DNA of 64,000 nt from Phytophthora quininea (Eukaryota; Oomycota; Peronosporomycetes; Peronosporales; Peronosporaceae): assembly GCA_011947345.1 (NCBI GenBank), contig JAAVTG010000779.1, positions 1 to 64,000 on the forward strand. The letters run 5' to 3'. The translations under genes were made by a program, and so were the position numbers. Shown here piece after piece: positions 1-10,487 of the stretch. The first letter of the stretch is position 1. The number at the start of each line of letters is the position of its first letter. The notes under the pieces were generated by a model that saw only the letters and a list, made by a program, of their open reading frames with translations, was not told the origin of the DNA and did not search any database.

Positions 1-530
1 GTTCACGATGTCCTTGGGTTGGTCAAAGAGCTCCAGGCCGCGAAGCTTGCCTTCTTCATGACCATATTTTGTATGCGCTAAAACCACGGAGCCTAGAGAG
101 ATACTATTCAGCTTCGACCGCGTTTTGAGCGATCAAGGCTTGGAACGTTGTAGCGCACGCAAAAGGTTAATACCAGCTCCGTGTTCGCGGCAGTAGCTCC
201 AGAATTCAATGCTCTTATCCAGTTGCTTGTGCTCGACGAAATTTTTAAGAGACGCGATGCTCGGTTCTCCGTCAGTCCTCTTTATCTCTTGGAACACTGC
301 CTCTGCAGCATCGCAGTCCTCGGGCGCCACCTTTATCATAGAGATTAGTCGAGCCTCTGCGCTATTGTCTTGTGTCTGAGCGTTCTGTAAGAGACCTGTA
401 GGCTCCGCCGTCGAAGAGTGGGGACGAAGAGAACCATTGGGCTCTGATCAGCGAATAAGAGCCTCGTCCTGGAGCCTCGCAGCAGCGAACATGTCGCCCG
501 ACGTTGCAAGCTCCGAGTCGACAGCATCAG
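1..530 (-). pseudogene. PPR-like mitochondrial protein, partial and internally deleted
   Basis: Runs off the left edge. The N-terminus at 530 is Arg/Ser/Leu-rich (MLSTRSLQRRATCSLL), like a mitochondrial presequence, and resembles the start of the PPR-like gene at 10488. The frame shifts near 340-345 and continues with helical-repeat sequence similar to the first module of that gene. It then stops at 133. Beyond the stop, 1-130 encodes sequence matching a much later part of the paralogue (the 'MKLRGIEIF' region, here GKLRGLELF), so roughly 170 codons are missing. Seen: homology to the neighbours, a stop and the jump. Inferred: a decayed family member. PPR-type proteins usually bind organellar RNA, but I only recognise a helical-hairpin repeat pattern, so the PPR label is tentative. 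Confidence 0.5.
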
Positions 531-666
531 GATTGGTCCAACAAATGTGAGGCTGGCTTTGTCCAAGAGGACCATCCCTCCTAAAACCGCATTCTCTTAG
601 CGTGTTTTAGAGACCGGAGAATTAAGAGCATATGTATCCATCTCTAAAACAGATTGTGCGGACGCC

Positions 667-1885
667 ATGATGCAGTGGCTAGGACGCCACCGTCGCGTGC
701 TGGCGCTGGCGCAGCGGTCTCTCCGCCCGCAACTCGCTCAACATGCTCCTATGCGCTCCCGTGTCACTCTCTTAATGCAGCAGCAGCGCTCGTTCGCCAT
801 GCCCGCCGCCATCCTGAGCCAAATGGATCTGCTCGGCCGCCGCTACGACGAGCTCACGACCGAGCTGTCCCACAACGATGGCAGCTTCTCTTCTGACAAG
901 ATCACGAGTTTGTCCATTGAGATGAGCTGGAGCCAAAAGTGACGGCGGTTCGGGAGCTACGCGCAGCAAGCAGTGGACGAGCTGGACGACATGATAAGAG
1001 AACAGTCCGACAGTGACGACCCGGACGCCGTGGAGCTACGTCACATGGCAGAGGAAGAGAGGAGAGAGCTTTAGAGAGTATCACCAAACTGGAGAGCGAT
1101 GTGGTGCGAATCATGCTCCCGAGAGACTCAGCGGACGACAAGAGCTCCATTTTGGAAATTCGCGCAGGAACCGGAGGAGACGAAGCCTGTCTGTTTGCTG
1201 CAGACATCCTCAAGATGTACCAGAAGGTGGCGCTAGCTAAAGGCTGGAAGTTTGAGATCCTTAGTCTCTCCGAGACGGATTTGGGAGGCTGCAAGGAGTG
1301 CGTTTGCTCTCTGAATGGCCGCGGAGCTTACGGCCGCATGAAGTTTGAAAGCGGCGTGCATCGAGTGCAACGAGTGCCTGTAAATGATGTGCGAGTGCAC
1401 ACAAGCGCCGTGTCGGTGGTGGTGCCCGAAGCGGAAGAGGTGGAAGTGGAGATCGACCCCAAGGACCTGCGCATTGACGTGTACCGTGCATCGGGCGCTG
1501 GCGGACAGCACGTTAACACGACCGAGAGCGCGGTGCGTATCACGCACATACCCACGGGGATCGTGGCTGCTGTGCAGGACGAGCGATCTCAGCATCAGAA
1601 CAAGCGAAGGCTCTGAAGATCCTTCGTGCGCGCGTGTTCGATGGCATCCGTCGACAGCACGACGCCGAGCGGCAAAACCTGCGCAGCTCGCAGATGGGCT
1701 CAGGAGACCGCTCGGAGCGTGTGCGCACCTACAACTTCCCGCAGAGTCGTGTGAGCGATCACCGCGTTAACGTGACCGTGTTCGGCATTGAGCGGATGCT
1801 CAACGGCGAGCTTTTGGACGAGATTGTCGACGCGCTGGTAGTGGACGAGCAGAACCACTTGCTGGAGCAGCTCCAGACGCCGTAG
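667..1885 (+). CDS. Mitochondrial peptide chain release factor 1 (frameshifted)
   Basis: Class I release factor that reads UAA/UAG stops on mitochondrial ribosomes and triggers peptidyl-tRNA hydrolysis. The GGQ catalytic motif is seen as GAGGQHVN around 1499, preceded by the conserved segment RAGTGGDEA and followed by the C-terminal EQNHLLEQL end. The N-terminus from 667 is Arg-rich and presequence-like. The frame must change near 925, 975, 1073 and 1612 to read the family sequence. Two of these are plainly one-base losses from short runs (TTT at 1073, GG at 1612). The two outer frames together give a full-length factor of about 400 residues. Because the gene is normally essential and the breaks sit mostly in homopolymers, sequencing error is more likely than a pseudogene. 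Confidence 0.85.
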
Positions 1886-2058
1886 ACGACGTAGATACCT
1901 GCAACAAGTAACAATCTAGAGCTTTTACTCGACAGACGTTGCTTAGTTGCTTTACAGGCACTTGTATTCGCTTGTGTCTCAAGATAAGCAGATAAAACTC
2001 ACGTGGGCAAGTTACCGAGTCGTTGATGGTCAACCGAATATTTGTGATAAATATTAAA

Positions 2059-2730
2059 CTACTGCGCCAATGCAGCGATGGCACTACGTCTATCCGCGAA
2101 TCCCAACGAGATTCGTCTAGTACTTGCAAATGTAAAGCCTCCGCTGATACTTCCACGACGCGTCTTGGTGAACTGCTCACTGTGTCGTTGCACCTCTCTG
2201 TGCAACGAAATGCTTCGAGAGAAGTCCGTCTTGGCGTGCGTCTTAGTCTGAGTGTCCACCTCAAAGAAGTTGATGATCAACGCCAGGATGCTGCACCCTC
2301 TCAACCGGCAGCTCTGCAGCTTCTGTGACTTGCAGAGGTTCAGTCTCATGACCAGTTTGAGGAAGAACGTCTCGAGCTCTTCGGCTCGTGTCTGCAGCTT
2401 GTGCTGCGTCATCAGCAGGTGCTTCTTGGGGAATTTGTCCTGCTCGAATCCTGCCAGGAAATGGCAGTGCTCGGTGCAGTTGGTCTTGTTACTGCAGTCA
2501 GTAAGACACGTGCTCAGCTCCGTCCAGAGCTCGCGGACCTCGCTGTAGCGCTTGGTCACGTGCCAGCGAGTGTGGCTGCAGGTCACTTGGAGCAGGTAGA
2601 GCCAAGTGCCGTCGGCAGTGAGTCGCAGCTCGCCCACTTTGACTTGGAGAGTGGTGAGGTCGGCGGGGTTCTTGGTCGATAGCGAGGCGGAGTCCATGGA
2701 GACGGTCTTGGCTCGGGTGGTGGCGGCCAT
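2059..2730 (-). CDS. PX (phox homology) domain protein
   Basis: About 223 residues. A PX domain fills the first two thirds: RWHVTKRYSEVRELW matches the phosphoinositide-contacting R-[RK]-Y-S-E/D-F core, and FPKKHLL matches the proline-containing loop that meets the membrane. PX domains bind PI3P-rich endosomal membranes, so a trafficking adaptor role is likely. The Ser/Arg-rich C-terminus has no domain I recognise. I chose the ATG at 2730 (MAATTRAK) over the upstream ATG at 2886 because a good oomycete initiator lies between them at 2764-2778, leaving a roughly 40-nt leader. It is transcribed convergently to the release factor gene. Confidence 0.75.
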   Translation of the reverse strand: MAATTRAKTVSMDSASLSTKNPADLTTLQVKVGELRLTADGTWLYLLQVTCSHTRWHVTKRYSEVRELWTELSTCLTDCSNKTNCTEHCHFLAGFEQDKFPKKHLLMTQHKLQTRAEELETFFLKLVMRLNLCKSQKLQSCRLRGCSILALIINFFEVDTQTKTHAKTDFSRSISLHREVQRHSEQFTKTRRGSISGGFTFASTRRISLGFADRRSAIAALAQ

Positions 2731-2763
2731 TGCTGCAGTGCAGCCACTTGTGCAGGATCGAGC

Positions 2764-2778
2764 AAACTGGGAATGAAG
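2764..2778 (-). promoter_or_regulatory. Oomycete initiator-like core promoter of the PX gene
   Basis: On the minus strand it reads CTTCATTCCCAGTTT, matching the oomycete pattern TCATTY plus a downstream T-rich block. It lies about 35-45 nt before the chosen ATG. The call rests on pattern and position only. Confidence 0.5.
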
Positions 2779-2886
2779 CGAGGACATGCACAAGTCGCAC
2801 ATGAACTGCAAGTTGGTAGTCGGTCGAAATGCGCAGAAAAAGGACGGTATCGGCGCCGTGATTGGCGGAAATGCACGCGCGCCCAT

Positions 2887-3732
2887 TCATCGCTGAACCG
2901 TCATGACGCGTTGCAATGGTTGATGGGGAGATACATTCCTGAGCTTTGTATCAAGCGGACGACCACAGAAATGGCGAGTCTATCCAGGACGGGCGGCGAA
3001 GTTCATCAAGGGATATAAGACTTTGCACATTTTTGCTGACGAGTGTTCCACTCAGACGCACTGCAACCTGGTAGACTGCTGCCTCGCTCAGAACGACTTC
3101 CAGCAATTCCACTGCGGTGCTGGCGCCAGGATCAGTGGAAACCTGCTGTATTGTAGTCCTCCTCTTCTCCAGTGTCTAACTTTGTCGATCTCTGTCTTCT
3201 ACGTCTTAGTTGCATGGCTTTCTGAGGACACACCGACTTCTACGAATAGAGAGCACCATCACACGTTTGACTGGAACACGCTGTCCACGCTGACCCCCGA
3301 CGTCCAGACGCGTTAGGAACGCATGACACCGCGACCAATTGCAAGTTTCTGCCGTCGAAGTGATGTCCACGAAACCCCAACCAACTGTGGCGTCATGCCT
3401 GCTGGTTCGCATTGCAAACCAAGCAACCGGTGGCCGCTTCGATTGTGATCGCATCCATACAACCAGTAAGCTTACGGATAATGCCTATACGCAGTATTTC
3501 TGGCGAGGGTATTTACAGACGGCAGATGGCGACCAAATGGTCTGCCGGCTGAAGCACATCGCGCATGTTGGTCTTTGTGCATCTCAAGGCGCGGAAGATG
3601 TCTCTATTTCGCTTGACGTTCAAACTTGTCCACGATCGACCCTCGACTTCTATCTACGTCCACAAAGTTATTAGCGTTTTCTCTCTTAAACGGTTTAAGA
3701 AAAATTAACTAGTGCGCGTCTGTCAACGCAAG
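2887..3732. other. Gap with no supported gene
   Basis: Contains open frames of 80-111 codons on the plus strand (for example 3339-3674), but none has a recognisable domain, a signal peptide or a related copy elsewhere in the window. I see no tRNA or repeat. Confidence 0.4.
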
Positions 3733-5110
3733 ATATGGGTCTCCCTCAGCTGAGCGACGGTATCGCTCCTGCGCCGACCCACACGCGTACCCGGCGCCGT
3801 CCTGCGTGTCTACAGCTCGCTTAACCATAATTCACGTCGTCAGCAACCCTCTGCGCTGCTGCAGACACGCCTCGCTTCTTCTCGCTTGAATAAGACGACT
3901 CCGAGGGATAACTGTTCCGTATGCATTTGAAAGAGACCCCCGCCAGCTCCACTGCTGTATCAACCGCGTTCCAAGCTCTCCAGAACGACACGAGCTGGCA
4001 GGCTTCAGGAAATGAGGCCTCGTCGCTCTTAGTAACGATGGTAGCCAGGAACTCGTTGACGAATGTGTTGCCTTCCTCGACTATTGCGCAGAGAACAACA
4101 TTAAGCTCAATCCATTCGCGCGGGGACGAGTGCTCGTGTATCTATTGGAAGCTCGGGAATTTTCGACAGTGTGCTGCGGGTTTACGAAAACATGGTCAAG
4201 GATGGACAAATCGTGGATCTTCGGGAGTGCCTTCGTTGCGGCTGTGGAGACGAACCGCCACGAGTTGGTGAACGACATTTTGAAGGAAATCTGGGTGGAC
4301 TGGGGGACGAAGATGACCCAGACGCGTTCGATATCAAGGTGAACAGTGCGGAGGAGGTGGCCGCTTTGCTTCGCGGTACCCGCGGTCGTGGCAAAAGGAT
4401 ATCGGAATTCACGCTAATTGCGCTCGTCACGTTTGCTAGGAGGTCACGCCACACTGTCGATGATGCACGACCCTGTCATAAAGCCTGTTTTCAATTTTTG
4501 GACGGAAACTCTGTTCGCGTGTCATCTCGAGAAACGATGGCGTGAAGCTGTGGAGTGTATCAGGCCATGCCGGAGTCGTTTCGGTCCAAAATGAACAATA
4601 ATTATCAGGGAATAGCAGCCGTCGCACACGCCCGAGATGAACGAGACGAAGTCAAACGACACGGGTTCGACGCCTTAAAGAGCCGCACTTTTGGGTGGAA
4701 TGTCATACCGGTACTGGAAGCGCATCTAAACCTGTGTCACCTGATGAATTGATCGCTCTCGTAGAGATACAACAGCGAGACATCAAACAAACGAGTTCAC
4801 GCAACAAATGGTCACCTTGGCTAAGATCTGCAGCGGGGCCGTTGAAGCGGCGAGGCAGTTGTTGAAGACCCATGCCAAACAAATGGGACCTTACTGCACG
4901 GTTTGCTACCGCGAGATCATCGAGCATTACGTGACTCAGGGAGATCCTCTAGAAGCCTGCCGAGTTTAATGGGAGTTCGTAAAATGTACTCGGAACTTGA
5001 CTGACTGGACGAAAGCGCTAGAGCTGGCGTTAGAGCTTCCTGACCAATCGATGCATTGGAACCTCCATTACGAGACGAGGGCTATGAATCGAGAATGCCA
5101 AGCCATATGA
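3733..5110 (+). pseudogene. PPR-like pseudogene
   Basis: A decayed relative of the gene at 10488-13384. Fragments line up in order. Near 3733 is a weak match to the MGLP presequence region. At 3921-4090 is the AAFQALQ-like opening. At 4100-4340 are YCAENNIKLNPFARGRV-like and ETNRHELVNDILKEI segments. At 4555-4600 is the YQAMPESFRSKMN repeat. At 4890-5070 are CYREIIEHYVTQGDP and WTKALELALELPDQSMHW. Several frame changes and an in-frame stop near 4968 interrupt them. It keeps the same module order as the intact paralogue but has many more substitutions, so it is a true pseudogene, not just an error-damaged copy. Confidence 0.75.
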
Positions 5111-5175
5111 TCCTTGATAAGTAGAGATGCCCGAAGAGAAAGTGCTTTGGTATCCCAAGCTTCAGCAGGTATTTG

Positions 5176-5297
5176 AGCTTTCTGTTGTCTCCATGGCTGG
5201 CATTAACCCCATAATACTGCGTTGTAGTATTCGTTGACTTCACGTCCTCGGTTGATGGCATCGAATCTGTGTCATCATCACCGAAAGGTTTCTATGA
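5176..5297. repeat. 122-bp tandem repeat, copy 1
   Basis: Begins AGCTTTCTGTTGTCT. The next 122 bp repeat it almost exactly, with only a few substitutions (for example ATACTGCG versus ATGCTGTG). It sits 245-366 bp upstream of the PDR transporter ATG. Confidence 0.95.
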
Positions 5298-5419
5298 AGC
5301 TTTCTGTTGTCTCTATGGCTGGCATTAACCCCATAATGCTGTGTTGTAGTATTCGTTGACTTCACGTCCTCGGTTGATGGCATCGAATCTGTGTCATCAT
5401 CACCGAAAGGTTTCTATGA
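5298..5419. repeat. 122-bp tandem repeat, copy 2
   Basis: Head-to-tail second copy, directly adjoining the first with no spacer. It ends about 90 bp before the transporter's initiator, so the duplication lies within the probable promoter. Confidence 0.95.
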
Positions 5420-5506
5420 AGACACTGTAACTATTGAATGCGATTATGGTATGGCGAGTGCCATGATACTCGAAACGATTTGCAGTAACAGCGTTTGAAG
5501 GCAACC

Positions 5507-5520
5507 TTCACTTTCCATTT
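5507..5520 (+). promoter_or_regulatory. Oomycete initiator of the PDR transporter
   Basis: TTCACTTTCCATTT, a close match to the oomycete initiator with the flanking T block, 22-35 nt before the ATG at 5542. Confidence 0.6.
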
Positions 5521-5541
5521 ACCAAGCAACCAGCCAGCACA

Positions 5542-8500
5542 ATGAACGATTCTAAGAGACCAAATGTCGCCTCGATCATATCTCAAGGTCCACAAGCACT
5601 CCACGAGTTTACTGCGTCAATGACGACGACGGCTACAGGTCGACCTCTTCCTCAGGTGGACGTTCGATTCCGAGCCTTGTCAGTGGCCGCGGAGATCGTC
5701 ATCGCCGACAAGGCCACGTCCACAACCGAGCTGCCGACACTTTTGAATGAGACCAAGAAGATGTTCGTGACGTCCAAGACCAATATTGTGCGCAAGGACA
5801 TCTTGAAGAATGTCAGCGGCGTTTTCTCTCCAGGGAAGATGACGCTGCTGCTGGGCCAACCTGGGTCGGGCAAGTCGGCGCTCATGAAGATGCTCAGCGG
5901 CCGGTTCCCAATCAAGAAGAACATCTCCGTTGAGGGCGAAATCTCCTTCAACAACGTCCCGCGCGAGTCGATCATCAGGCGTCTACCGCAGTTGGTAGCG
6001 TATGTGAACCAGCGCGACAAGCATCACCCGCTCTTGACGGTGAAGGAGACGTTGGCGTTTGCGCACAAGGTCAGCGGCTCGGAACTCATGCGCGAAGCTG
6101 AATTGATCCACTCGAAGGATTCGTCCAAAGAGCAACTGGAGGCATTCGACGCGATGAGAGCCGTCCAGGAACAAGCTCCGGAGATCGCTCTACAGCAGTT
6201 TGGTCTGCAGAATTGCCAAGATACGATTGTGGGGGACACCATGGCCCGAGGAGTGTCGGGTGGTGAACGCAAGCGTGTCACCACGGCGGAAATGCAGTTT
6301 GGATCGAAAAGTGTGATGCTGATGGACGAAATCAGCACGGGCCTGGACAGTGCCGCCACATACGACATCATCAACATGGAGCGCAGTGCTGCCAAGACGC
6401 TCCACAAGACCGTTGTCATTGCACTCCTCCAGCCCTCACCAGAAGTGTTCGCTCTTTTCGACGATGTGATGCTCCTGAACGAGGGCGAAGTGATGTTTCA
6501 CGGACCATGCAGCCAAGCGCAGAGCTACTTCGAGACGTTGGGCTTCTCGTGTCCCCCGGAGCGTGACCTGGCCGACTTCCTGTTAGACTTGGGGACGTCC
6601 GCGCAGCATCGCTATGAGGTCGACTCCTTCCACAGGAACTACCCTCGTCTACCCAGTGAGTTTGCTGAGTCCTTTCGTCAGTCGCATATTCACCAGGAAA
6701 TGCTCGAGCTTCTCGATACAGCCAATACGCTGAGCAACACGAAAGAACTTCTGGAGGAGGTGCCTGAATTCCAACAGTCTCGTGTGCAAAGTACGTTGAC
6801 ACTTCTCAAGCGCCAACTGAAGGTATTGTACCGGAACAAACCCTTCATTACTGGACGAGTCGTTATGATTCTGCTCATGGGGCTTCTGTACTCGACCGTC
6901 TTCGCTGACTTTGATCCAACCGAAGTATCCGTGGTCATGGGGGTGCTCTTCTCCTCCGTTCTCTTCCTCTCGATGGGTCAGTCGTCCCAAGTGCCGACGT
7001 ACATGGCAGAGCGCGACATCTTCTACAAACAACGAGCTGCCAACTTCTTCAGCACGAGTTCGTACGTGCTGGCGACTTCTGCCAGCCAGCTGCCGTTAAT
7101 GCTAGCGGAGTCGGTCGTCTTCGGGGCGTTGGTATACTGGATCTGCGAGTTTGAGGCGGATGCGGTGCGGTTCATCATCTTTGAGCTCATTCTCTTCGTG
7201 ACGAACCTGGCCATGGGGATGTGGTTTTCGTTCCTGGCTGCAGTCAGTCCCAACGACATTGTAGCAGCGCCGTTGGGCATTGTGTCGCTCCTGGTCTTCA
7301 TCATCTTCGCCGGCTTTATCGTCACGAAAGACAACATCCCAGACTTCCTCATCTGGGGCCACTGGATCAGCCCGATGAGCTGGAGCCTCAAGGCGCTTGC
7401 CATTAACCAGTACCGCGCAAGTTCGTTTGACGTCTGCGTCTATGACGAGGTCGATTATTGCTCGACGTACGGAGTCACGATGGGCGAGTACAACCTGCAG
7501 TTGTTTGGTATGGAGACCGACAAGGTGTGGGTTCTGTACGGCATCATGTACACATCCGCGATGTACGTCACCTTCATGCTGCTTTCGTACCTTGCACTGG
7601 AGTACATTCGCTACGAAGCCCCAGAGAACGTCGACGTATCGGAGAAGCAGAACGAGAATGACTCGTATGCACTGATTGAGACTCCCAAGAATGGTTCTTC
7701 AACCATGCACACGACTGCCTGCGCAGTTGCGGTTGGTTATCAAGAGAAATGTGCTGTCAATCCCGTTACAGTCGCCTTCCAGGACTTGTGGTATTCAGTG
7801 TCAGACCCCACAACCCGAAGGAGTCCCTGCACCTGCTGAAAGGTATCAATGGCTTTGCGTTTCCGGGGTCTATCACGGCACTCATGGGATCCACAGGTGC
7901 TGGCAAGACGACGCTGATGGATGTGATCGCAGGCCGTAAGACCAGCGGTAAAATCTCCGGCAAAATTTTCTTGAATGGCTACGAGGCGACCGATCTGGCC
8001 ATCCGTCGGTCCACGGGGTACTGCGAGCAAGCCGATGTGCATTCAGAGGCTGCTACGTTTCGAGAGGCGCTTACATTCAGCTCGTTCCTACGTCAGGACG
8101 CATCGATCTCGGACGCAGAGAAATACGAGTCGGTTGACGAATGTATCCAGCTCTTAGGGATGGAGGACATTGCAGACCAGATCATCCGTGGCAGCTCGAT
8201 GGAGCAAATGAAGCGACTGACCATCGGCGTGGAGCTTGCAGCTCAGCCGAGCGTGCTTTTCCTGGACGAACCGACGAGTGGACTTGATGCTCGCTCGGCC
8301 AAGCTGATCATGGAGGGCGTTCGGAAGGTGGCCGACTCTGGCCGCACGATCATCTGCACCATCCACCAGCCTTCCGCCGAGGTGTTCGCTTTGTTTGACA
8401 GTCTGCTACTGCTGAAGCGCGGCGGCGAGACTGTGTTCTTCGGCGACCTGGGCCAAGACTGCCGCGACCTGATCGACTACTTTGAGGGTATCGCTGGCGT

Positions 8501-9617
8501 GGCCCCACTCCCGGTCGGCTACAATCCAGCAACGTGGATGTTGGAATGCATCGGTGCCGGTGTGAGCAACTCGACGGCGGCTAACATGGACTTCGTCGGC
8601 TACTTTAACAGCAGTCCACAGCGTGCTCTGCTCAATGCGAACCTTGCGACGGAAGGCGTGACGGCGCCGTCTCCAAACTACCCGGAGGTGGTTTTCGGCA
8701 AGAAGCGAGCAGCCGACTTCGCTACCCAAGCCAGATTTGTGGTGACGCGCTCCATTCAAACGTACTGGCGCACGCCATCCTACAACATGACGCGCTTGTT
8801 CATCTCGGTGTTCCTGGCGTTGGTCTTCGGGCTGGTCTTCGTGGACGCGACGTACACGACATACTCGGGCTTGAACTCGGGCGTTGGGCTCGTCTACATG
8901 GCGGCTCTGTTTAACGCGTTTGTGTCTTTCGAGAGCGTCTTGCCGGTGGTGTTCGCCGACCGTGCCTCGTTCTACCGCGAACGCGCTTCACAGACCTACA
9001 ACGCCCTGTGGTATTTCGTAGGCTCGACCATCGTGGAGATCCCGTACTCGTTCACCAGTGGCCTGCTCTTCACGGCCGTCTTCTACCCGATCGTGGGCTT
9101 CCAAGGCTTCGACACGGCCGTGGTGTACTGGCTGGCCTACTCCATGCTGACGTTGATGCAAGTGTACCAAGGCCAGATGCTCGCATTCGTTTTTCCGACA
9201 GAAGAAGTGGCGATCATTGCCGGCTACCTGCTCAACGCCATCTTCATGATGTTCATGGGCTTCACTCCGCCGGCCAACGCGATCCCAGCGGGCTACCGGT
9301 GGCTGTACAACATCTCGCCGCTCAAGTATCCGCTGTCCATCATGGTGTCGCTGGTATTCGCCGATTGCGACCAGCTTCCAGAATGGGACAAGAGTCTCGG
9401 CGTGTACACCGGAGTGGGCTCACAACTTGGGTGCCAGCCGATGGCGAACGCTCCAGTGATGCTCGGCCATGTTACTCTGAAAGAGTACACGGAGGACCAC
9501 TTCGGCATGAAGCACGACCGGATTGGTCGCAACTTCGCGGTCATCGTGGGCATCATCGCTATCTACCTCGCGTTGGGGCTATTGGCGCTGCGCTTCATCA
9601 GCCACCAGAAAAAGTAG
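5542..9617 (+). CDS. Full-size ABCG (PDR-type) transporter
   Basis: About 1,358 residues with the order NBD-TMD-NBD-TMD, typical of pleiotropic drug resistance pumps that use ATP to export hydrophobic compounds across the plasma membrane. In NBD1: Walker A GQPGSGKSALM, signature VSGGERKRVT, Walker B VMLMDEIS. In NBD2: Walker A GSTGAGKTTLMDVIAGRK and Walker B VLFLDEPTSGLD. The NBD2 signature is degenerate (SSMEQMKRLTIG), as usual in PDR proteins. Six-helix membrane blocks lie near residues 430-690 and 1080-1350. Walker A of NBD1 keeps its Lys, as in plant-type rather than fungal PDRs. One frameshift near 7808 (four C where five are needed) splits the frame; both sides join perfectly, so it is probably a sequencing error. 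Confidence 0.93.
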
Positions 9618-9792
9618 GTAGGTAGGCAAGCATTCGGAGAGAGAGCTGAGCTGGTGTTCATTAGTAGAAGAATCGCAACCAAAGCAAAACAAAATGAGAC
9701 TCGAATTTGTTGTTACGACCACGTTGGGGCACGTCTGCAGTGATGATCTTTTCGAATGCACTGCCTGTCGTGCCTCGGGAGCTAGACGGCGC

Positions 9793-9977
9793 TCAGCAAA
9801 GACTGCCGATTCCGCAGCTGACTCGGCAGCAGGCTTCGAAATCGGACATTTTCGCACAGCACGCGCTGGCCTTGTCGTTCGACTCGGTACCAAGGGAGGC
9901 GCAACGCGCGTCTCGACAGGTCGAGTGTCGGCGACGGTGGCGACGATGGCAACGGCGAGGGAGGTATTGAACTTCAT
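9793..9977 (-). CDS. Small cysteine-rich secreted protein, frame broken
   Basis: A short gene read from the ATG at 9977: a signal peptide (MKFNTSLAVAIVATVA), then in another frame a tail of about 40 residues rich in Cys (single, single, CC, CC, single, single) ending at a stop at 9793. The frame changes by one base near 9930, just after the signal peptide. An initiator lies about 30-45 nt upstream. Small Cys-rich secreted proteins are common apoplastic effectors in Phytophthora, and the paired-CC layout recalls the SCR/PcF class, but I cannot confirm membership. Whether the break is real or a sequencing error is open. Confidence 0.5.
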
Positions 9978-10007
9978 GGCTTGGTGGAGTGGTGCGCTGG
10001 ACTTGAT

Positions 10008-10024
10008 AAAAAGCAGAATGAGGT
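10008..10024 (-). promoter_or_regulatory. Initiator of the small cysteine-rich gene
   Basis: The minus strand reads CCTCATTCTGCTTTTT, a good oomycete initiator match. It supports a transcript starting just before the ATG at 9977. Confidence 0.5.
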
Positions 10025-10487
10025 CCGGCAATGGAATCTCGTTGCAACACGGGAGGTGTACGTGAAGCAAGCAGTGGCTTGGAGTGTGATAGCCTCATAT
10101 AGATCGCGTGGATCGCTTCAAAATCCGACATTGTCCCAAATGGCATGATCCGCGCGCAGACACCGTCGAACCCAATGGATTCGTGTCGTCTAATGACAAT
10201 AGTACAAGTGTTCAACGTTCGAGTGGAAGATCACTGACGGAGCAAAACCTCGGATAGTGTTTTCCAACGTTGCAATCGCGTGATTTCGGCTCCATTAGTG
10301 GCTTTAGGGCCCGACATGGAATTCGTTCAGGAGAACCAGGAAAAGTAATGCCGTGGGGTCTCCTCTATCGAGGAGGTGAAGGTGACACAGTCATGCTTGC
10401 TGGTGGAAATGTATCCATCTCTTAAACCGAGCTCTCTTGAAGAGCGTCTTTTAACCGGGATTTGTGGCTGTCAAAACGAGGACGTCA
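10025..10487. other. Intergenic gap
   Basis: No reading frame with recognisable content. It presumably holds the leader and promoter of the PPR-like gene that starts at 10488. Confidence 0.4.
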
